Shown here in pieces: positions 26,401 to 33,054 of a stretch of DNA of 64,000 bases; the first letter of the stretch is position 1, and the number at the start of each line of letters is the position of its first letter. Under the pieces are notes generated by a model, which was not told the origin of the DNA, did not search any database, and saw only the letters and a program-made list of their open reading frames with translations. The stretch comes from an uncultured Lachnospiraceae bacterium (GTDB lineage: Bacteria; Bacillota; Clostridia; Lachnospirales; Lachnospiraceae), in NCBI GenBank assembly GCA_902776305.1, contig CACYPS010000005.1:22010-86009 (forward strand), in the 5' to 3' direction. Both the position numbers and the translations under genes were made by a program.

Positions 26401-27183
26401 TTCACGCCGACAGGCGGAACCATCCGTCTCGAAGTGCACGCGCGATATACAGATACAGATGTTGAACACACCTATATAATCAGCGATACCGGGAAGGGCA
26501 TCAGCAGCGAATTCCAGAGCCGCATGTTCATGCCGTTCGAGCAGGAATCCGATGATGAGGGCCCGAGAGAGGGTACCGGCCTCGGCCTTTATATCTGTAA
26601 GAGTCTGACAGAACTCCTCGGCGGAACGATCTCCTGCCGCAGCATGCTGGGTCAGGGAACGGAATTCAGGGTCGTGCTGACATACCCGCTTGCGACAAAT
26701 GAACAAATCGCTCTCAATCAGCGCCGCAACCTTCCGTACTCGGACAAGACTCTCTCCGGCAAGTGTGTTCTGCTTGCAGAAGACACCCGCATCAACGCTG
26801 AAGTCATCATCAAAATGCTTGACCGCAAGGGAATCCATGTCGAGCTTGCCCGGGACGGTCAGGAAGCCGTTGAGCTTTTCCGCAAGCAGGGTCCCTATCA
26901 CTATCAGGCAATCCTGATGGATATCATGATGCCAGTAAAAAACGGCCTTGAAGCTGCCAGGGAAATCCGCAATACGGGATCTATCGACGCCAAGACGATC
27001 CCGATCATAGCTCTTACGGCCGATGTTCAGGCAGAGACCGAGAGCCGCTGCCTTGACGCCGGAATGAACGCATATCTCTGCAAGCCGATCGATCCGGACA
27101 GATTGTTCGATGCACTCTACATCGAACTCACGAGAGTCCGGGAGGATCGATTAATTGAGAAGTTGTTCCACCCTGATGAATGA
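23410..27183 (+). CDS. CheB-CheR-PAS-histidine kinase-receiver fusion protein
   Basis: This protein has about 1257 residues. ATG 23410 is preferred over ATG 23407 because of spacing from AGGAGG. Domains in order: a CheB methylesterase (GASAGG, QHLAPDH and SGTGSDGTNG give the Ser-His-Asp set); a CheR methyltransferase (TSFFRDPDYFE, SAM loop WVAGCSTGEEAYSIAI); and a long coiled coil of about 70 residues with repeated ELxxANEEL. A PAS domain, HisKA (LSHMSHDMRTPM, His876), HATPase_c (NLLSNAVKFTP, ISDTGKGIS) and a receiver (ILMDIMMPVKNG) complete it. No membrane segment or chemoreceptor is present. CheB/CheR fusions to kinases occur in alternative signalling systems, where the methyl chemistry is poorly understood. 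The HPt gene downstream is a likely partner. Confidence 0.92.
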   Translation: MEYSSEKPRQELQPNCVVGIGASAGGLEALQQFLTFLPGNTGMAFVIIQHLAPDHKSLLTDILGKYTSMPVIEARDGMRVLRNHIYMIPPRYNLEIVSDILHLREYNHQKINHPIDIFFRSLAAAYENRAVAVILSGTGSDGTNGIRSIKEQNGVIIVQSPESSKFDGMPRNAISTGFVDIVQSPDNIAREMAHISASLVDSTTQLQLTDNDLMGKVFTILKNVTNINYTYYKQTTILRRVERRLVVTHNRNLQEYVNYLNNNPEEAKILAKEVLIGVTSFFRDPDYFEVLKERVIKTLIQNGQKSEQIRVWVAGCSTGEEAYSIAILFMEAMEELNIRRDIKIFATDLDSDSISVAGRGVYGDNIIEDVSVTRLSRYFTRKGNKYFIRHDIRKMIVFAQHNVFQDPPFGKLDLISCRNLLIYFQTVLQRNLFAIFHMALNDRGYLFLGRSESVINYDDVFRTVCANEKIFVHNASGKAPTHDRINYAMQAVDMPILPIHTPRQETQSIKYSPSELDTSIFESLMPATLLVDESNELTRTYGDCSKLISMPTGAVTLDVFALIRNDLKIPVSTVLKESREKQERVGYVKIPVHLEDTPEYISILAEPVKDKTGVYTGHTALSFVRGNTPIEGTMQEYQIETAAARRIANLEHDLKVTQDNLRQTVSELESVNAELQAANEELLTANEELQSSNEELQSVNEELYTVNSEYQSKVTELAGLNDDLANFLSTTLVGILMVDRDLSIRKFTEYVASEFNVADQDVGRSLRYISYNFVTIDLMSICREVLHTMKPVERNCASIGGKTYLLRIAPYRVQSISEMLPDTSSTSVRVKGLVITFVDTTKQIDDQQQIEEMARALREAVRSGREKETFLSHMSHDMRTPMTAIFGLTQLSLEDKSLSEPIRDNLQKIQASSRYLMSLIEEILETSRINAGKIVTVSHAVQEDALLEDIHTIIRERAREAGQTFHYIIHGCQSRYCLMDTEHVERILMNLLSNAVKFTPTGGTIRLEVHARYTDTDVEHTYIISDTGKGISSEFQSRMFMPFEQESDDEGPREGTGLGLYICKSLTELLGGTISCRSMLGQGTEFRVVLTYPLATNEQIALNQRRNLPYSDKTLSGKCVLLAEDTRINAEVIIKMLDRKGIHVELARDGQEAVELFRKQGPYHYQAILMDIMMPVKNGLEAAREIRNTGSIDAKTIPIIALTADVQAETESRCLDAGMNAYLCKPIDPDRLFDALYIELTRVREDRLIEKLFHPDE

Positions 27184-27293
27184 AACATGAAAATCAGAAG
27201 CAAAGAGGCGACCCAATGAACAGAACATGAAAATCAGTGCCACAGAAGTACCCGTTAATCGAAACATGAAATCAGCAGCTAAGGAGTGACTCG
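27184..27293 (+). repeat. Three imperfect ~38-bp tandem units before the HPt gene
   Basis: The pattern (G)AAACATGAAA-ATCAG-AAGGAG/GCGAC-CAATGA appears three times, around 27182-27220, 27221-27258 and 27259-27297. The last copy supplies the ribosome-binding site (AAGGAGTGACTCG) and start codon of the HPt gene; earlier copies carry degenerate versions. Confidence 0.7.
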
Positions 27294-27650
27294 ATGGATA
27301 TGATATTAAGTGAACTTGACAGATGGGGATGCGATGTGACAGGAGCCATGAACCGTTGTTTCGGGGATACCGATTTTTATCTGCGGTGGGTGAAGGAATT
27401 CGCTGTCGACCCGGGATTCGAGCGGCTCGATCGCGAGCTTGAGCAAAAGAAGTATAAAGATGCTTTTCGTACTGCCCACGGTCTCAAAGGAGATGCGGGC
27501 ACGCTTGGGCTGACGCCCCTTTTGCTTGCGATCTGTGAAATAGTCGAGGATCTTCGGCATGAGCCGTCGCCTCGGCTCGGAAAGGATTATGAAGCTGTTA
27601 AAAAAGAGTATGAGACGTTTGTCAACATACTCCGGAACAATCGCGAATAA
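27294..27650 (+). CDS. HPt-domain phosphotransfer protein
   Basis: This 118-residue all-helical protein has the HPt motif AHGLKGDAGTLG with the phosphorylatable His62. HPt proteins shuttle phosphoryl groups between receivers. It lies about 110 bp after the CheB-CheR kinase-receiver gene on the same strand and is closed off by a strong terminator, so it probably accepts phosphate from that receiver. It could also interact with the receiver of the degenerate kinase encoded divergently (inference). No output response regulator with a DNA-binding domain is in the window. Confidence 0.88.
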   Translation: MDMILSELDRWGCDVTGAMNRCFGDTDFYLRWVKEFAVDPGFERLDRELEQKKYKDAFRTAHGLKGDAGTLGLTPLLLAICEIVEDLRHEPSPRLGKDYEAVKKEYETFVNILRNNRE

Positions 27651-27660
27651 TGTTATAAAA

Positions 27661-27697
27661 GAATCAAGAACGCCGAGGCGTTCTTGATTCTTTTCTT
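27661..27697. terminator. Bidirectional terminator between HPt and AIM24-like genes
   Basis: A perfect 13-bp stem (GAATCAAGAACGC / GCGTTCTTGATTC) with loop CGAG is followed by TTTTCTT on the plus strand and by TTTTAT on the minus strand. The stem is the family-B palindrome head, which shows that this repeat can act as a terminator. Confidence 0.88.
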
Positions 27698-27709
27698 CCC
27701 TTCAATCTG

Positions 27710-28387
27710 TCATGATGATGAATGGGGCATCAGATTATATAGCAGCATCGCTGTCTGAGATACCGGCATCGTCTGCAATGTCAGCTTGCCGGGACCCGTT
27801 ATTACGGTATTGAAAAGTCCCTCTCCTCCGAGGAGCACGTTCTTCACACCTTTGATCTGAACGATATCGAGACTCATATCTCCCTGCAGGGCAACGACAT
27901 GGCCGGTATCGACAATCTTCTTCTGTCCGGGCTCCAGTACATAGTCGATCGCCGAACCGTCTACTTCGAGGAATACGATTCCGTCGCCAAAGTATTTCCT
28001 CATGAGGAATCCCTCTCCGCCGAACAGGCCTCCCCCGAACTTCTTCTGAAGATAAACTTCAGAATTGATCTTACCCATACTGCACAGATATGCGCCTTTC
28101 TGAATATAGAGCGGTTCTGAAGGCGTTACACGTATAGCCCGGATCGATCCGGGGAATTTACCTGCAAATGCAATCTCACCTTTCACTCTGGCCGTATAGT
28201 GATTCACAAATGCACTCTCATTGGTCAGCAGCCTTCCGAACATTTTTCCGATGCCGCCTCCCTCTGTCTGCATCTCGATACCCTCATCCATCCAGGACAT
28301 AGCTCCGGCCTCACACTCAATCGTCTCACCGGGTTCGAGTGTGATAAGTACGACCGGAAGATTTCCTCCTTTAATATCATATTTCAT
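27710..28387 (-). CDS. TIGR00266/AIM24 family protein
   Basis: This is a 225-residue protein. The start is placed at MKYDIKGGNLPVV (ATG 28387) behind AGGAGGTATTAGC; an upstream in-frame ATG is poorer. It has the glycine-rich double beta-helix pattern of AIM24/YgiX proteins, with GETIECEAGAMSWMDEGIEM and GGGLFGGEGFLMRKYFGDGIVFLE. VLLGGEGLFNTVITGPGKLTLQT lies near the end. The family is widespread but its bacterial role is not established; some members are linked to membrane stress. It is convergent with the HPt gene and shares its terminator. Confidence 0.9.
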   Translation of the reverse strand: MKYDIKGGNLPVVLITLEPGETIECEAGAMSWMDEGIEMQTEGGGIGKMFGRLLTNESAFVNHYTARVKGEIAFAGKFPGSIRAIRVTPSEPLYIQKGAYLCSMGKINSEVYLQKKFGGGLFGGEGFLMRKYFGDGIVFLEVDGSAIDYVLEPGQKKIVDTGHVVALQGDMSLDIVQIKGVKNVLLGGEGLFNTVITGPGKLTLQTMPVSQTAMLLYNLMPHSSS

Positions 28388-28430
28388 GCTAATACCTCCT
28401 AAGCTTTTCATAGCTCAACTGACACGGCAC

Positions 28431-28505
28431 TATCAAGAACGCCTCGGCGTTCTTGCCGCGCCGCGCATGGTGCGAAGCACCTTCCTTAATGCGCGGCTGC
28501 GATCC
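28431..28505. repeat. Family B repeat, copy 2
   Basis: This is a full-length 75-bp copy: a palindromic head on AAGAACGCCTCGGCGTTCTT, then CGCGCATGGTGCGAAGCACC and a tail GCGCGGCTGCGATCC that pairs partly with the centre. Confidence 0.8.
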
Positions 28506-28606
28506 CCGTTTCACATGCTTGTCTTGAACTATAGTGAGTATAACATTTTTTTTTGTTATAAAACCTGTTTTCATGGTATTTTCATAATTTACATGAACCT
28601 ACACCT

Positions 28607-28738
28607 TTCAGTTCCAGTTGTCTTTCTTGACACAAACAGCCATTTCAGCTCCATTTATCTTTTTTGACACAAACAGCCATTTCAGCTCCATTTATCTTTT
28701 TTGACACAAGCGTCCATTTCAGCTCCGATTGTCTTCAG
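28607..28738. repeat. 37-bp tandem repeat array, 3.5 units
   Basis: Units start at 28607, 28644, 28681 and 28718 (last one partial). Each reads TTCAGCTCCATTTATCTTTT then TTGACACAAACAGCCAT, with one to five differences between units. Each full unit contains TTGACA, the -35 consensus. No spacer pattern suggestive of CRISPR is present. Confidence 0.85.
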
Positions 28739-29007
28739 GTCCTGTTACCCATCTAAATGAGACATGACATTGTGAAGCTCCTGTTTAAAAGTACGAGAAT
28801 GCACCGTTTATGTTTCCAATGCTTCTCCAAATATACGTGTAACGAAAATACAACCAATACAAAATGTATCTTTGGACGAATGACAAAATATGATAAAATG
28901 CCTTTTGTATGCACATATCAGGACACATTGACGTTCCTGCCGCGCCGCGAAAGCTACATAACACCTTTCCAAATACTCGACTTTAATCATTTTAGGGAGA
29001 TTGTCTC
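28739..29007. other. Upstream region of the acetyltransferase-patatin gene
   Basis: No gene is seen. GGGAGATTGTCTC precedes the start codon. A short CCGCGCCGCGAAAGC fragment near 28938 resembles part of a family-B tail. Confidence 0.35.
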
Positions 29008-30537
29008 ATGACAGAAAAAGAAAAAAGAGATGCAGGCTTCATATATGATGCAAATTACGATGAGGCTCTGTTGAAAGAACTCGTCAGGACACAGGACGCC
29101 TGTTTTGAGTACAATTCCATGGCACCGGGCGATCCGGGACGGGACGCATGTGTCAGAAAGATACTCGGCAAAGCCGGCGAGAATATAACCATCCGCTCTC
29201 CTTTCTACTGTGACTATGGATATAACATTGAAATCGGCGACAATTTCTTCTCCAACTTTAATGTTACGATACTGGACGGAGCACGGGTAACATTCGGGGA
29301 TAATGTATTTATCGCACCAAACTGCGGCTTCTACACTGCAGGCCATCCGATTGATTTCCCGAGACGCAATGCCGGACTCGAATACGCCTGGCCGATCAAA
29401 GTCGGTGATAATGTCTGGTTCGGTGCAGGCGTTCAGGTCATGCCCGGCGTGACGATCGGGAGCAATGTTGTCATCGGAGCAGGCAGCCTTGTGAATAAGG
29501 ATATTCCGGATAATGTAATAGCTGTCGGAAATCCCTGCCGGGTCCTTCGTGAGATCACTTCCGAAGAGCTTACCCGTGACTACACATGGCACACGCCGGA
29601 GACCAGGGAAGTCCAAAATCTGCAGGCACAGACAAAAAACATATTCAGAGGAATCGAATTTCTCCCGCACGGTCAGGCTTCCGATAAGCTTACCGAAGGC
29701 TGCATTGTCCTCGAGGGTGGGGCCTTTCGCGGGCTCTACGGAGAAGGCGTGCTCGATGTTCTGATGGAAGAAGGTATAAACTTCCGGACCGTAATAGGGA
29801 CATCCGCGGGAGCATTGAACGGAATGAATTATGTTTCCGGTCAAATCGGCCGCTCTGCCCGCCTCAATCTCACATATCGCCACGACAGCCGGTATGTGGG
29901 TATGAAAGCTTTCCGGAAAAATCAGGGATTGATCGGTTTCGATTTTGCATATAATGAATATGAAAAAATCGACCCGCTGAATCGCGAGCGCTTTTTCGAT
30001 CCGAGGAGAAAATATGTAGCGGTGACGACCGGGTACCCGTCCGGCGAAACACGCTATTTCGATCGCGACGAGTGCGACGATATCCTGCAGGCAATCCGCG
30101 CTTCTGCATCGATGCCGTTCCTCTCGAGACCGGTAGAGGTCGAAGGCGAACATTTTCTGGATGGCGGCTGCAGTTGCAAGATTGCAATTGACTGGGCGCT
30201 GGAGCATGGTTATGAAAAGATAGTTGTGGTGCGAACCCGCGATACGGCTTACAGATATGATCTGAGCAAGGACAACTATGCAAAAATGTCAAGAAGGTTC
30301 TACTATAAGACACCTGCATTTGCGGAGATACTCGCTGAAGGCAACGAAAAGTATAACGAGCTGGCAGACCGGCTTGATGCCCTGCATAGCGCCGGACGCA
30401 TTTTTATGATTGCTCCGTCTGTACGGCCGACTGTATCCAGAGTCGAGAGTAATATGGAAAAGCTCGGAGAGCTCTACTATCTTGGTTATAATGATGCCAG
30501 AGAACAGCTGAGGGCGCTCAGAGAGTATCTGAAGTAA
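29008..30537 (+). CDS. Maltose/galactoside O-acetyltransferase fused to a patatin-like phospholipase
   Basis: This 509-residue protein has two enzyme domains. Residues 1-190 are a left-handed beta-helix acetyltransferase of the Maa/LacA type: EYNSMAPGDPGRD start, NITIRSPFYCDYGYNIEIGDNFF, YTAGHPID with the catalytic His, and GNPCRVLREI at the end. Residues about 225-509 are a patatin-like lipase: oxyanion segment EGGAFRGLYGEG, nucleophile GTSAG (Ser266) and the catalytic Asp385 in LDGGCSC. Acyl-CoA-dependent acetylation and lipid acyl hydrolysis would thus be joined in one cytoplasmic protein. Each half appears complete and catalytically intact. The joining is not an obvious sequencing artefact because the linker is continuous and in frame. 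Confidence 0.9.
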   Translation: MTEKEKRDAGFIYDANYDEALLKELVRTQDACFEYNSMAPGDPGRDACVRKILGKAGENITIRSPFYCDYGYNIEIGDNFFSNFNVTILDGARVTFGDNVFIAPNCGFYTAGHPIDFPRRNAGLEYAWPIKVGDNVWFGAGVQVMPGVTIGSNVVIGAGSLVNKDIPDNVIAVGNPCRVLREITSEELTRDYTWHTPETREVQNLQAQTKNIFRGIEFLPHGQASDKLTEGCIVLEGGAFRGLYGEGVLDVLMEEGINFRTVIGTSAGALNGMNYVSGQIGRSARLNLTYRHDSRYVGMKAFRKNQGLIGFDFAYNEYEKIDPLNRERFFDPRRKYVAVTTGYPSGETRYFDRDECDDILQAIRASASMPFLSRPVEVEGEHFLDGGCSCKIAIDWALEHGYEKIVVVRTRDTAYRYDLSKDNYAKMSRRFYYKTPAFAEILAEGNEKYNELADRLDALHSAGRIFMIAPSVRPTVSRVESNMEKLGELYYLGYNDAREQLRALREYLK

Positions 30538-30597
30538 GGCTGAAACTATTTTACAACCGGTTCATTAAGAACCCGTCTTTCACCGGAGGAAACACAC

Positions 30598-31485
30598 ATG
30601 TCAAACTTTATCCTGAGCTGCTGCTCGACTGCAGACCTGTCTGCTGAACATTTTGCGGCACGAGACATAAAATATATCTGTTTTCATTTTGAAGTGGACG
30701 GAAAAAATATGCCCGACGATCTCGGACAGTCCGTTCCGTTCAAAGAGTTTTATCAGATGATGCGTGACGGCGCCATGACTAAAACATCCCAGGTCGGCGT
30801 CGGGGAATACGAAGACTTCTTTGAAGGTTTTTTGAAAGAAGGGTTGGACATTCTGCACGTTGCACTGAGTTCCGGCATCTCGGGAACTTTCAACTCTGCG
30901 GTACTGGCCGCACAGGATCTGCGCGAACGTTATCCGGGCAGGAAAATATATATCGTCGATTCTCTGGCTGCATCAGCGGGATTCGGTCTGTTAATGGATA
31001 AGCTTGCAGACCTCAGAGATTCCGGAATGGGAATCGATGAGCTCCGCGAGTGGGCTGAGGCCAACAAACTCAAGTGTAATCACTGGTTTTTCACTACCGA
31101 CCTCACGTATCTGATCCGCGGCGGCCGCGTTTCAAAAGCCGCCGGAATGATCGGACAGCTTCTTAACATATGTCCGCTTCTCAATGTCGATTACTGCGGC
31201 AAGCTGATTGCGCGGGAAAAACATCGCGGTAAAAAGAAAGTCATTCACGCGATCGTAAAAAAGATGAAGGAACTCGCTGAAGATGGCACGGATTATTCAG
31301 GAAAATGCTTCATATCCCAGTCCGATTGCTATGAAGACGCAAGAGCAGTCGCCGACGAAATAGAAAAAGCATTCCCGAAATTGAACGGCAAAGTAGAGAT
31401 CTTCAACATAGGTACAACAATAGGAAGCCACACCGGTCCCGGTACGGTCGCCCTCTTTTTCTGGGGTGCGGAACGGGTCGACTGA
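30598..31485 (+). CDS. DegV family protein
   Basis: This 295-residue member of the DegV family binds one fatty-acid molecule, and some members act with fatty-acid kinase. Typical marks are the N-terminal DLSAEHFAARDI, KTSQVGVGEYEDFF, the SSGISGTFNSA fatty-acid-binding loop and DLTYLIRGGRVSKAAGMIGQLLNICPLL. The end reads IGSHTGPGTVALFFWG. AGGAAACACAC precedes the start, 60 bp after the acetyltransferase-patatin stop, so the two may form one transcript concerned with acyl metabolism (inference). Confidence 0.92.
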   Translation: MSNFILSCCSTADLSAEHFAARDIKYICFHFEVDGKNMPDDLGQSVPFKEFYQMMRDGAMTKTSQVGVGEYEDFFEGFLKEGLDILHVALSSGISGTFNSAVLAAQDLRERYPGRKIYIVDSLAASAGFGLLMDKLADLRDSGMGIDELREWAEANKLKCNHWFFTTDLTYLIRGGRVSKAAGMIGQLLNICPLLNVDYCGKLIAREKHRGKKKVIHAIVKKMKELAEDGTDYSGKCFISQSDCYEDARAVADEIEKAFPKLNGKVEIFNIGTTIGSHTGPGTVALFFWGAERVD

Positions 31486-31495
31486 TAAATATTCT

Positions 31496-31580
31496 GTAAT
31501 TTGCTTCTCCAAGGTCAGGCGACCATGCTTGCATGGACATCTGACCCGCCGATCAAAGTTTGAAAGTCTACTTTCAAACT
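31496..31580. repeat. Family D double-hairpin repeat, copy 2
   Basis: Same two nested palindromes as the copy at 14371. Here it follows the degV stop by about 10 bp, so it may terminate that transcript. Confidence 0.8.
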
Positions 31581-31596
31581 TTTATATCAAGCTAAA

Positions 31597-31687
31597 GGGC
31601 TGCCGCATTCAGGCGTGACGTCTCAATACAACATACATTATGTACACATGTCTGCTATATTGTCATCACTGCCTGATGTGACAGCCC
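31597..31687. repeat. Family A palindromic element, copy 3
   Basis: Outer arms GGGCTGCCGCATTCAGGC and GCCTGATGTGACAGCCC. The interior is more diverged but keeps CATGTCTGCTATATTG. It lies immediately after a family-D repeat. Confidence 0.75.
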
Positions 31688-31804
31688 ATCTTACTATCTC
31701 ATGATGACTTACCACATGAAATTTATGTGGTTTATCAGCACTATCGAATGTACTCCAACTACGGATCAGGTAGCTTATTTCATGTCTTGCTCCCCACCCG
31801 GTCT

Positions 31805-32155
31805 TTACGCATAAACAATTACTGCTACCAGTTCTACGACCTCATCTGTCTTGTTGGCTATGCCATGGCATGTGCCTGTCGGACAGATCGTAACATCTCC
31901 GGCATGAACAATTCTCATCTCGCCATTATCATTGTACTCCGCAGTGCCCTTCAGAATATAAAACAGTTCCGCATCCTTATCATGCAGATGGTAGCCGATG
32001 CTGCATCCCGGATTGAGAGTGATTTTGGAAAAAAGTCGTCCTTTACCGTTCAGTTCTTCCGGTCCCTTAATGAAGTGGGTCAGTTGAACGGTCCCGTCGC
32101 CGTCGCGCATATGCTCCTTGTAATCGATTGTAAATTCTTCAGGTTTCCTTATCAT
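31805..32155 (-). CDS. Cupin-domain protein
   Basis: This is a 116-residue single-cupin protein. The start is placed at MIRKPEEFTIDY (ATG 32155) behind GAAGGAGGTATTTCTC. The longer frame would overlap hypA. Cupin motif 1 is GCSIGYHLHDKDAELFYILKG and motif 2 is GDVTICPTGTCHGIAN, giving His, His, Glu and His as metal ligands. The family covers sugar isomerases, dioxygenases and small-molecule sensors; the substrate is unknown. Confidence 0.85.
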   Translation of the reverse strand: MIRKPEEFTIDYKEHMRDGDGTVQLTHFIKGPEELNGKGRLFSKITLNPGCSIGYHLHDKDAELFYILKGTAEYNDNGEMRIVHAGDVTICPTGTCHGIANKTDEVVELVAVIVYA

Positions 32156-32240
32156 GAGAAATACCTCCTTCATTGAAATCTTGCTTCCTATCATACCATA
32201 AATAGAATCCGCTCGCATCATAGGCCTCGGTTTTTCAGCA

Positions 32241-32594
32241 TTACTCATCATCCGGGACGAGAATCTCCTTTATATTACACTCGCGGCCGACCAGCAGCCA
32301 AGTCTCCCCGCTGCCGCAGTGCGGACACGTCTTCCCATACTGAACAGTCGGATAGTTCCTGCCGCATCCGTCGCAATGGGTAATTGCCTTAATAGTCTCG
32401 CAGCGCAGCTTAGAGCCTGCCAGAACCGGATAGTTTTTGCGAAAATAATCCCATGCGTCAATCAGAAACTCCGCAACGATGCCGGATACCTCTCCTATTT
32501 CGATGACAACCTCTGCTATCTCATCGATTTCATTTTCCCTGGCGACTTCATCAACCTGTCTGGCCACATACGTCACAATTCCAAGCTCATGCAT
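32241..32594 (-). CDS. hypA: HypA-like nickel-insertion protein
   Basis: This 117-residue protein delivers nickel to [NiFe] hydrogenase (or urease) with HypB. The N-terminal MHE carries the nickel-binding His2. The zinc site is formed by CDGCG and CPHCG. Length and spacing match HypA. No hydrogenase structural genes lie near, but two hypB genes are found 14 kb away. It is divergent from adhE across a 460-bp spacer. Confidence 0.88.
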   Translation of the reverse strand: MHELGIVTYVARQVDEVARENEIDEIAEVVIEIGEVSGIVAEFLIDAWDYFRKNYPVLAGSKLRCETIKAITHCDGCGRNYPTVQYGKTCPHCGSGETWLLVGRECNIKEILVPDDE

Positions 32595-33054
32595 AGTTTT
32601 ATCTCCGTTCTGCGTTTTGACTCATTTTACCATTGCATTGATATATCATAAGGAATGAAGTCTCCTATGACTTCAAGAACGCATCGGCGTTCTTGCCGTG
32701 CAATAAACAAAATACATTCCTCAATCCTCTATATTGTACAAGTCTTATGAGACAATAGCAAAAAACTGTGCTCTATAGTTAATTTATCAAATTATTTGTA
32801 TAGTTAACTTCTAAAGCTTTTCTAATCATTCGCACAACTTCTTGATTAAACCCGGCATACCATTTACAATACGAGTATGGACATCTTGCGTTTTGCACAA
32901 TAACAGTACATCACAACATGCAAAAATCGTCAATATCCCATATTGATTCGGTATCAATATATCGATATAATGATATCAATAAATCGATATCGATATAGCG
33001 TTATCGAGTTAGCGTTACCCGGCAACCCTTATACATATCCAGGGAGGTTTCCAA
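32595..33054. promoter_or_regulatory. Divergent hypA-adhE region with a TATCGATA-rich cluster
   Basis: A partial family-B repeat lies at 32672-32728. Between about 32944 and 33015 the sequence TATCAATATATCGATATAATG continues into a series of overlapping ATCGAT/TATCGATA/GTTATCGAG elements. The cluster ends about 40 bp before the adhE start, in the expected promoter/leader position. GGGAGG precedes adhE. Confidence 0.5.
32672..32728. repeat. Family B repeat, partial copy
   Basis: The palindromic head around CAAGAACGCATCGGCGTTCTTG is preserved; the tail is replaced by AT-rich sequence apart from ATTCCTCAATCC. Confidence 0.6.

Noticed and set aside
28607-28738. Possible CRISPR array
   Set aside because: The 37-bp units follow each other without unique spacers and there are no cas genes in the window.
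28987-30207. 406-codon minus-strand open frame opposite the acetyltransferase-patatin gene
   Set aside because: It is antisense to a gene with clear motifs, has no ribosome-binding site and shows no recognisable domain.
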